This document shows, piece after piece, positions 7,443 to 12,175 of a stretch of DNA of 12,175 bases; positions within the stretch are counted from its first letter, which is position 1, and each line of letters begins with the position of its first letter. A model generated the notes under the pieces. The model was not told the DNA's origin. It saw only the letters and a program-made list of their open reading frames with translations, and did no database searches. This DNA is from an uncultured Oscillospiraceae bacterium (lineage in GTDB: Bacteria; Bacillota_A; Clostridia; Oscillospirales; Oscillospiraceae). Both the position numbers and the translations under genes were made by a program. The stretch lies in the NCBI GenBank assembly GCA_934561335.1, contig CAKTGD010000031.1:1-12175 (forward strand), written 5' to 3'.

Positions 7443-8474
7443 ATGAAATTAATTCGTACTGAAGATGCGGTCGGCAGTGTTCTCTGCCATGACCTGACAC
7501 AAATTATCAAGGGCGTTACCAAGGATGCCGTGTTCCGCAAGGGACATGTGGTGCAGCCGGAGGATATTCCGGTGCTGCTTTCTATCGGCAAGGAGCATTT
7601 ATATGTGTGGGAAGCCGATGAAAGCATGCTGCATGAAAATGATGCCGCACGTATTTTGTGCGATATCTGCAAAAATAGTATGATGGATGAATCGTCTGTG
7701 AAAGAGGGCAAGATTGAGCTGGCGGCCGCTGCCGACGGTTTGTTCAAGGTGGACGGCAAGCGTCTGCGTCTGGTCAACAGCTTTGGACAGATGATGATTG
7801 CGACGCGTCACGGCAATACGCCGGTGAAAAAGGGCGACAAGCTCTGCGGTACACGCATCATTCCGCTGGTTATCGAAAAGGAAAAGATGCAGCGTGTGCG
7901 CGAGCTGTGCGGTGATGAACCGCTGCTGCAGCTTTTGCCGTATAAAATCAAAAAGGCTGCCGTACTGGCGACAGGCAGCGAGGTTTTCCACGGACGCATT
8001 AAGGATACCTTTACGCCTGTGCTGGAGGAAAAGCTGGCAGAGTTCAATGTGGAGGTAGTTTATAAGCAGGTTCTGGATGACAAACCGGAGGAGATTACCG
8101 CTGCGATTAAAACAGCGATTGAAGAAAAGGGCGCGGAAATGGTGCTTTGCACCGGCGGCATGAGCGTTGACCCGGATGACCGTACACCGCTCGCAATCAA
8201 GAATACTGGCGCACGCATTGTTTCCTATGGTGCACCGGTGCTTCCGGGAGCGATGTTCTTGCTGTCCTACTACGGCGAAAAGCAGGTGCCTGTTCTGGGC
8301 CTGCCGGGCTGCGTAATGTACGCTAAGCGCACTGTTTTTGACCTGGTGTTGCCGCGTGTGCTGGCCTGCGACCTTGTTACTGCCGATGAGCTGGCAGCCT
8401 TGGGTGAGGGCGGACTGTGCCTGAACTGCGCAGTGTGCACCTATCCTGCCTGCGGCTTCGGCAAGGGGTGGTAA
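7443..8474 (+). CDS. MoeA-like molybdopterin-binding protein with C-terminal cysteine cluster
   Basis: This 343-residue protein carries a MoCF/MoeA-MogA type pterin-binding domain at about 168-310: AAVLATGSEVFHGRIKD, LCTGGMSVDPDDRTP and GAPVLPGAMF...LGLPGC. MoeA inserts molybdate into adenylated molybdopterin. This protein is shorter than canonical MoeA (about 400) and its N-terminal half does not look like MoeA domains, so it belongs to the separate 'molybdopterin-binding protein' family common in anaerobes; a role in metal insertion or cofactor handling is inferred. The tail has C326, C329, C332 and C337 (C-x2-C-x2-C-x4-C), ferredoxin-like spacing that may hold an Fe-S cluster or zinc. A CDIC pair lies at 73-76. 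AAGAGGT at 7428-7434 serves as ribosome binding site. It starts 13 bases after modA and ends one base before the regulator gene. Confidence 0.88.
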   Translation: MKLIRTEDAVGSVLCHDLTQIIKGVTKDAVFRKGHVVQPEDIPVLLSIGKEHLYVWEADESMLHENDAARILCDICKNSMMDESSVKEGKIELAAAADGLFKVDGKRLRLVNSFGQMMIATRHGNTPVKKGDKLCGTRIIPLVIEKEKMQRVRELCGDEPLLQLLPYKIKKAAVLATGSEVFHGRIKDTFTPVLEEKLAEFNVEVVYKQVLDDKPEEITAAIKTAIEEKGAEMVLCTGGMSVDPDDRTPLAIKNTGARIVSYGAPVLPGAMFLLSYYGEKQVPVLGLPGCVMYAKRTVFDLVLPRVLACDLVTADELAALGEGGLCLNCAVCTYPACGFGKGW

Positions 8475-8475
8475 A

Positions 8476-8820
8476 ATGACCTACGCAGACCCGCAGCATT
8501 ACCATGTGAAGGTGCGCGTGTATAATGAAAGCATTGACTTCGGCAAGGGCGTAGCGGAGCTTTTGCAGCGCATCGAAGCCACCGGCTCGCTGAGCGCTGC
8601 CTACAAGGCTATGGGCATGTCGGCCAGCAAGGCGTGGAAAATTCTGCGACGTGCGGAGGCAGACCTTGGCTTTGCACTGGTGAGCAGTACGGCAGGCGGC
8701 AAAAGCGGCGGCAGCAGTGTGCTGACGCCTGAGGGACGCCTGCTGCTCGAGCGGTACGTAGCCTTTAATGCAGAGGTGCAGTCGGCGGCGGCGCAGGCCT
8801 TCGCCAAGTATTTCAAATAG
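8476..8820 (+). CDS. ModE-type winged-helix regulator lacking the molybdate-binding domain
   Basis: This 114-residue protein matches the N-terminal DNA-binding domain of ModE, the molybdate-responsive repressor. A LysR-like winged helix spans about 22-95: LLQRIEATGSLSAAYKAMGM, SASKAWKILRRAEADLG and the wing motif STAGGKSGGSSVLTPEG (GGKSGG at 74-79), which corresponds to TGGKGGG in E. coli ModE (from memory). It ends soon after the dimerisation helix. The tandem molybdate-binding (TOBE/MOP) domains of full-length ModE (about 260 residues) are absent, and the next gene does not supply them. It is the last gene of the molybdenum operon, so it may autoregulate through the palindrome before moaA. 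How it would sense molybdenum is unknown. AAGGGGTGG at 8463-8471 is the ribosome binding site. Confidence 0.9.
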   Translation: MTYADPQHYHVKVRVYNESIDFGKGVAELLQRIEATGSLSAAYKAMGMSASKAWKILRRAEADLGFALVSSTAGGKSGGSSVLTPEGRLLLERYVAFNAEVQSAAAQAFAKYFK

Positions 8821-8832
8821 AATAAAGCCTGG

Positions 8833-8869
8833 GGCAGTATGGAGAAATTTCTCTGTACTGCCTTTGTTT
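8833..8869 (+). terminator. Intrinsic terminator of the molybdenum operon
   Basis: A hairpin begins 13 bases after the regulator stop. Its outer stem GGCAGTA (8833-8839) pairs with TACTGCC (8856-8862), followed by two wobble pairs and GAGA/TCTC around the loop AATT, for 13 pairs in all. It is followed by TTTGTTT. It separates the molybdenum operon from the exbB promoter. Confidence 0.8.
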
Positions 8870-8886
8870 ATATAGTTTGTGTTTTC

Positions 8887-8915
8887 TTGACGCAGATTAG
8901 TAAAGAGGCTATAAT
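8887..8915 (+). promoter_or_regulatory. Sigma-A promoter of exbB-exbD-tonB
   Basis: TTGACG at 8887-8892 and TATAAT at 8910-8915 are separated by exactly 17 bases, a near-consensus housekeeping promoter. Transcription would start near 8922, leaving a leader of about 134 nt before the exbB ATG at 9056. The leader holds only a weak hairpin (AGCC 8955-8958 with GGCT 8963-8966), a direct repeat of TTGCAG (8998 and 9023) and a 22-codon open frame without a ribosome binding site. I see no convincing Fur box. Confidence 0.75.
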
Positions 8916-9055
8916 ATAAATATCTAGTAAATAGCAACAAGTATCAAATATGGGAGCCTTGAGGCTTTCTTCTGCTGTTGATGAGCGGATAATGAGCTTG
9001 CAGTTTGCCGCAAAATAAAAAGTTGCAGCGTTGATTTTTGAAAGAAGGTTTAAGT

Positions 9056-9682
9056 ATGAGTATTTTTGCCGGAGCTGTTGATTATTTTATTAAGGGTGGT
9101 CCCTGCATGTGGCCGTTATTGATGTGTTCCTTTGCCGCTATTGCTATTGGCGTGGAACGATATCTTTTCTATAAGAAGGCTATTTCCGGAGAAAAGTTTG
9201 CGAGCAGCTTCTGCCGCATGATGAATGACTTCAATTTAGTCGGTGCCAGTGAGCTGGCAGAGCAGAGCAAGGGTGAGGCTGCTGCTATGGCTAAGGAAAT
9301 TCTGGATATTAAAGGTGACCTTGGCCAACGTCTGGAAACTATTGTCTATACCAAGGCGGACCGCATTATCGACAGCCTGGAGAAAAATATCAACTATCTG
9401 AGTGTTGTTGTCGGCCTTTCGCCGATGCTCGGTCTGCTCGGTACTATTACCGGTATGATTTCTTCCTTTAACGCTCTGAACGAAAGAACTCAGAACCCGA
9501 TGGCTGTTACCGCAGGTATCGGCGAAGCGTTGATTACTACCGTCTTTGGCTTGTGCATTGCCATCATGGGTATGTGTATTCATGCTTATCTTATGAGTAA
9601 AATCAAAACCGAAACTCTGAATATCAACGAGGTAGCGGATACGCTGGTTGATATTTTCAAAGCTAACGAGCAGAGCAAATGA
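9056..9682 (+). CDS. exbB: ExbB/TolQ-family proton channel protein
   Basis: This inner-membrane MotA/TolQ/ExbB-family protein (208 residues) forms, with ExbD, the proton-driven motor that energises TonB. Three hydrophobic segments are visible: about 18-36 (MWPLLMCSFAAIAIG followed by the conserved E34-R35), about 114-138 (YLSVVVGLSPMLGLLGTITGM) and about 157-180 (ALITTVFGLCIAIMG). The threonine-bearing channel motifs GLLGTITGM and EALITTVFGL are family hallmarks. The start is the ATG at 9056, because AAGAAGG (9042-9048) lies seven bases before it; a TTG at 9038 in the same frame would sit upstream of that site. It is the first gene of exbB-exbD-tonB. Alone it could be TolQ, but the TonB partner and the absence of TolA, TolB or Pal favour ExbB. 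Confidence 0.93.
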   Translation: MSIFAGAVDYFIKGGPCMWPLLMCSFAAIAIGVERYLFYKKAISGEKFASSFCRMMNDFNLVGASELAEQSKGEAAAMAKEILDIKGDLGQRLETIVYTKADRIIDSLEKNINYLSVVVGLSPMLGLLGTITGMISSFNALNERTQNPMAVTAGIGEALITTVFGLCIAIMGMCIHAYLMSKIKTETLNINEVADTLVDIFKANEQSK

Positions 9683-9698
9683 GGGGCGGTGTCAGAAA

Positions 9699-10112
9699 AT
9701 GCGCAGACGTCGTAAAAGAGTGATGAAGGCACCGGAAATCATGCTCAGTCCGATGATTGATATGATTTTCCTGCTGCTGGTATTTTTTATTGTCAGCACT
9801 ATGTATATGAGCGAGGTCAAGACGATTCCTATCCGCTTGCCGGTTGCTAGGCATTCGGAGAATGTCAGCAAGAGTAACTTTAATGTAACAATCAAAAAGG
9901 ACGGCAGCCTGTATCTTGATGAAAATAAAATTGAGATGGACATGCTGGTTCAGAATGCTGCGATTGAAAGCAAGCATGATTCCTCCTTCTCTGTTATTAT
10001 CAGAGCAGAGGACGAAGCGCCCTACAAAACTATTATCCAGCTGATGGATAAAATGAAGGGAGCAGGTGTCACACGCTTCGGTCTGGCTACGGAGACGGGT
10101 GAGAGCAAATGA
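9699..10112 (+). CDS. exbD: ExbD/TolR-family biopolymer transport protein
   Basis: This is a single-pass inner-membrane partner of ExbB (137 residues, usual 130-145). A basic N-terminus (RRRRKRVMK) in the cytoplasm is followed by one membrane segment at about 17-38 that contains D21 in LSPMIDMIFLLLVFFIVS; this aspartate is the proton-carrying residue of the family. The periplasmic domain follows with VTIKKDGSLYLDENKI and a C-terminal IIQLMDKMKGAGVTRFGLATE block. The start is the ATG at 9699, preceded by GAGGGGCGG (9681-9689) at a proper distance; earlier codons in the frame overlap exbB without a ribosome binding site. It follows exbB by 16 bases and overlaps tonB by four (ATGA). Confidence 0.94.
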   Translation: MRRRRKRVMKAPEIMLSPMIDMIFLLLVFFIVSTMYMSEVKTIPIRLPVARHSENVSKSNFNVTIKKDGSLYLDENKIEMDMLVQNAAIESKHDSSFSVIIRAEDEAPYKTIIQLMDKMKGAGVTRFGLATETGESK

Positions 10113-10810
10113 AGGACGAACAAAAGCGATTCGGCAAGGGCTTTGCCGTAGCCTTGGCAGTGCATCTTGTTCTTGCAGCCGGCTTGGGCATTTTCGGCTA
10201 CCGCTTTGTGCATACACCTCCGGAAATTTTGGAGGTTTCTCTGGAGGGCGGCGGTGGCGGCGCTGAAGCTCAGGAAGAAGAAATCGAACAGGAGGAGCAG
10301 CAGGAAGAGCCGCTTGTGCAAAGCTTGGAGGATATTATTGACCAGAAGCTGAAGCCGAAGCCGCAAAAGAAGGTTGTTAAGAAAAAGGCAACTGCAGCCC
10401 CCGGACCGAAGGCTCCTGTCAGCAATGGCAATGGCAGCGGTAACGGTACAGGCACAGGCACCGGTACCGGAACAGGCAGCGGTAGCGGCAGTGGCAACGG
10501 CAGTGGCAGCGGCAGCGGCGAAGGCCGCGGTGTACCCGTAAAACCTCCACGTCTGCTGCGCGAGGTTGCGCCTGTATATCCTGCTTCTGCCCGCAACAGC
10601 GGTGCTACCGGTGTGGTAACTGTACGCATTCTGGTTGGTGCTGACGGCAGTGTAGAGGATGTGACGGTCGTGGGTTCCTCCGGCAACAGTGCTATGGATA
10701 ACAGTGTTGTGACGGCAGTCAACAAATGGCGTTTCAGTCCGGCTAAGGATAAGTACGGGCAGAACGCACGCTGTCGCGTTACGCGCGCAGTCAGCTTTAA
10801 CTTAAGATAA
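10109..10810 (+). CDS. tonB: TonB energy-transducing protein with Gly-Thr/Gly-Ser linker
   Basis: This is a 233-residue periplasm-spanning protein that transmits the ExbB-ExbD motor to outer-membrane receptors. A membrane anchor at about 11-31 contains H19, as the TonB anchor normally does. An acidic stretch follows (about 53-67, EEEIEQEEQQEE), then a Lys-Pro region (82-93). Residues 106-137 are a low-complexity linker of alternating glycine with Asn, Ser or Thr, instead of the usual Pro-Lys/Pro-Glu spacer. The C-terminal TonB domain (about 146-233) shows REVAPVYPASARNSGATG, the LVGADGSVEDV strand and WRFSPAK at 207-213, the hallmark of TonB that binds the TonB box. Its presence implies an outer membrane. 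The target receptors are not in the window. It is the last gene before a strong terminator. Confidence 0.93.
   Translation: MKDEQKRFGKGFAVALAVHLVLAAGLGIFGYRFVHTPPEILEVSLEGGGGGAEAQEEEIEQEEQQEEPLVQSLEDIIDQKLKPKPQKKVVKKKATAAPGPKAPVSNGNGSGNGTGTGTGTGTGSGSGSGNGSGSGSGEGRGVPVKPPRLLREVAPVYPASARNSGATGVVTVRILVGADGSVEDVTVVGSSGNSAMDNSVVTAVNKWRFSPAKDKYGQNARCRVTRAVSFNLR
10424..10519 (+). repeat. Imperfect GGC-rich hexamer tandem array encoding the TonB linker
   Basis: About 96 bases consist of alternating glycine codons and AAT/AAC, AGC/AGT or ACA/ACC codons, giving near-repeats of GGCACA, GGCACC, GGCAGC and GGCAGT. A block of Gly-Thr units is followed by a block of Gly-Ser units. Such an array may expand or contract in multiples of six bases without breaking the frame. 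Confidence 0.85.
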
Positions 10811-10844
10811 AAATTATAAGCAGATGAATGCTCGGATGCAAAAA

Positions 10845-10888
10845 GCTGCTGTCTTCGGATTGGTCCGGAGGCAGCAGCCTTATTTTTT
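10845..10888 (+). terminator. Strong intrinsic terminator after tonB
   Basis: A 15-bp stem (10845-10859 with 10864-10878, two wobble pairs, loop TTGG) lies 35 bases after the tonB stop. It is followed by CTTA and a run of six T (10883-10888). Confidence 0.9.
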
Positions 10889-10908
10889 GAGCTAAAGATT
10901 TTCCTGAT

Positions 10909-10954
10909 AAAAAAGAGAAAAACACGGCCAGCTATAAACCGTGTTTTTCTCTTT
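10909..10954. terminator. Bidirectional terminator in the convergent spacer
   Basis: A perfect 16-bp inverted repeat (10912-10927 with 10939-10954, 11-base loop) has a CACGG/CCGTG core flanked by A-rich and T-rich arms. On the minus strand the stem continues into a T run ending at 10909, and on the plus strand CCGTG is followed by TTTTTCTCTTT. It can thus stop read-through from tonB as well as minus-strand transcripts from the aminotransferase or from the putative small RNA. Confidence 0.75.
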
Positions 10955-11036
10955 GCCTTTTGTCTCACGGAAGGTATGAGACTTAGTGGAAGGGTTTAGA
11001 TAAATACAAAAACCGTCAGCTAATATTTTATTAGCT
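10909..11036 (-). ncRNA. Candidate small RNA in the tonB/aminotransferase spacer
   Basis: A minus-strand transcript of about 128 nt can be drawn from a promoter-like sequence (11043-11072) to the intrinsic terminator at 10909-10927. It would fold into a 5' hairpin (11017-11037, nine pairs with a three-base loop), a middle hairpin (10962-10982, GTCTCA/TGAGAC with loop TACCTTCCG) and the terminator hairpin. The middle loop and the single-stranded ACCCTTCC before it both carry CCTTCC, which can pair with GGAAGG-type ribosome binding sites. No ATG occurs on this strand in the interval, so it is not coding. The 5' hairpin with its following TTTTT could instead be a terminator of the aminotransferase gene. 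This is inference from structure only. Confidence 0.33.
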
Positions 11037-11042
11037 GCTTAT

Positions 11043-11072
11043 ATTATACTACCTGACAAATCAGCTTGTCCA
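11043..11072 (-). promoter_or_regulatory. Candidate minus-strand promoter in the convergent spacer
   Basis: On the minus strand TGGACA (11072-11067, five of six consensus bases) is followed after 18 bases by TATAAT (11048-11043). The predicted start, near 11036, falls at the edge of the palindrome 11017-11037 (arms CAGCTAATA and TATTAGCTG), which could therefore also be an operator. It points away from the aminotransferase, into the spacer. Confidence 0.4.
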
Positions 11073-11092
11073 ATAAGCAGTCAGCATAACAG

Positions 11093-12175
11093 TTATTTCG
11101 CCTTGTTCAGATTTCTGTATTTCGTTACGAAGAGGGCGATGCGCTCCAGTGCTTTATGCAGGATTTCTTCGCTGTAAGCATAGGAGCAGCGGATATAGCC
11201 TTCGCCGCCGGCACCAAAGATGTTGCCGGGGATTACGAGAACCTCTTGCTCCTCCAGCAGCTTTTCAACAAATTCCATGCTGGAAAGGCCGGTTTCCTTG
11301 ATGCAGGGGAAAACATAGAAGGCGCCTTCAGGCTCATACAGCGGCAGGCCCATCTTGTGGAAGCCGTCAATCATAATCTGACGGCGGCGGCTGTATTCGG
11401 CAACCATATTGTCAACGTCCTGACGGCAGTATTTCAGTGCCGCAATCGCACCGTATTGTGCCGTAACATTGGGGCAGAGCACAACGTACTGATGCAGGAT
11501 GTTCATAGCGTTGATGATTGACGCCGGTGCCATGATATAGCCAAGACGCAGGCCGGTCATAGCGTAGGCTTTGGAGAAGCCGTTGAAAATAATGGTGCGG
11601 TCGCGGAATTCCGGGAAGTGGGTGAACATGGTGTGCGTTTTGCCACCATAGGTAAGATGAGCATAAAGCTCGTCGCTGATGACAATCAGGTCATGCTTTA
11701 CAGCCCAGTCACCGATAGCCTTAATCTGTTCCTTGCTCATAATAGCGCCGGTCGGGTTATTGGGATAGCCAAGCATAATAGCCTTAGTCTTGGGCGTAAC
11801 AGCCTTTTCCAAATCTTCGATAGTAGGCACAAAGCCGTTTTCCTGATAAGTTTCTACGGAAACAGGTTTGCCGCCTGCCAGAATAACGCAGGCCTTGTTG
11901 GCAACGTAACAGGGCTCGGGCAGAATGATTTCGTCACCGGGATGCATAATCGTAGTAATAGTGGTGTACAGTGCTTCGCTGACACCGACGGTTACCATGA
12001 TTTCGGTTTTCGGGTCGTATTTCACGCCGTAGTTTTTATGGATATCATCCGCAATTGCCTCGCGCAGCTCCAAAAGGCCGAGCGTAGGAGTGTAGCAACT
12101 TTTGCCTTCGCAGATGCTGTTGATTTCGGCATCCTTGACAGCCTGCGGAATATCAAAATCTGGTTCGCCGACGCT
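11093..12175 (-). CDS. Class I/II PLP-dependent aminotransferase (N-terminus outside the window)
   Basis: This is a cytoplasmic fold-type I aminotransferase that moves an amino group between an amino acid and a 2-oxo acid with pyridoxal phosphate. About 360 residues are visible of a usual 385-395. The frame is open to the right edge and begins in the block VGEPDFDIPQAVKDA; the TTG at 12073 is internal. Other family blocks are YTPTLGLLELREAI, VTVGVSEALY (cofactor phosphate), YPNNPTGAIM, ISDELYAHLTY and NGFSKAYAMTGLRLGY, whose lysine (codon 11570-11572) forms the Schiff base, then GAFYVFP and GYIRCSYA with the substrate-carboxylate arginine. It resembles the aspartate/PatA-like group, but the substrate cannot be fixed from sequence. 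It is convergent to tonB and unrelated to the molybdenum genes by content. Confidence 0.93.
   Translation of the reverse strand, partial: SVGEPDFDIPQAVKDAEINSICEGKSCYTPTLGLLELREAIADDIHKNYGVKYDPKTEIMVTVGVSEALYTTITTIMHPGDEIILPEPCYVANKACVILAGGKPVSVETYQENGFVPTIEDLEKAVTPKTKAIMLGYPNNPTGAIMSKEQIKAIGDWAVKHDLIVISDELYAHLTYGGKTHTMFTHFPEFRDRTIIFNGFSKAYAMTGLRLGYIMAPASIINAMNILHQYVVLCPNVTAQYGAIAALKYCRQDVDNMVAEYSRRRQIMIDGFHKMGLPLYEPEGAFYVFPCIKETGLSSMEFVEKLLEEQEVLVIPGNIFGAGGEGYIRCSYAYSEEILHKALERIALFVTKYRNLNKAK

Noticed and set aside
8988..8996. GATAATGAG as a Fur box half-site
   Set aside because: The second half of the palindrome is missing and the position is about 70 bases downstream of the promoter.
8950..9018. 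22-codon open frame in the exbB leader
   Set aside because: There is no ribosome binding site before its ATG, no amino acid bias suggesting attenuation and no stop near exbB; likely chance.
10424..10519. Repeat array considered as CRISPR or an intergenic satellite
   Set aside because: Units are six bases, in frame inside tonB, with no spacers.

Overview
The window reads as a chromosomal segment of an anaerobic, diderm Firmicute (class Negativicutes, Acidaminococcaceae/Phascolarctobacterium-like by general appearance). The argument combines Firmicute-style strong Shine-Dalgarno sequences and tightly packed operons with a complete TonB-ExbB-ExbD system, which only makes sense with an outer membrane. 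The taxon is an inference from gene content, not from any search.

Region 1 (1-3453, + strand) is a molybdenum hydroxylase operon of the xanthine dehydrogenase family: an FAD subunit cut by the left edge, a two-cluster [2Fe-2S] subunit and the large molybdopterin subunit. A perfect 14-bp hairpin terminator (3469-3502) closes it.

Region 2 (3509-8869, + strand) is a compact seven-gene molybdenum operon: moaA, moaC, a MOSC-MogA fusion, modB, modA, a MoeA-like molybdopterin-binding protein with a C-terminal cysteine cluster, and a one-domain ModE-type regulator. A 24-bp palindrome with the geometry of a ModE operator sits directly before moaA. The operon takes up molybdate (ModA, ModB; the ATPase ModC is not in the window), builds the pterin (MoaA, MoaC), adenylates it (MogA) and probably helps insert or sulfurate the metal centre (MoeA-like, MOSC). 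It would thus supply the cofactor that the upstream hydroxylase needs. MoaD, MoaE and ModC must be encoded elsewhere.

Region 3 (8870-10888, + strand) is exbB-exbD-tonB, transcribed from its own near-consensus sigma-A promoter (8887-8915) with a leader of about 130 nt and ending in a strong terminator (10845-10888). TonB has an unusual Gly-Thr/Gly-Ser repeat linker.

Region 4 (10889-11092) is a noncoding convergent spacer with three further hairpins. On the minus strand it has a promoter-like sequence, no ATG, two CCTTCC motifs and an intrinsic terminator, which together suggest a small RNA of about 130 nt. Region 5 (11093-12175, minus strand) is a class I/II PLP aminotransferase cut by the right edge.
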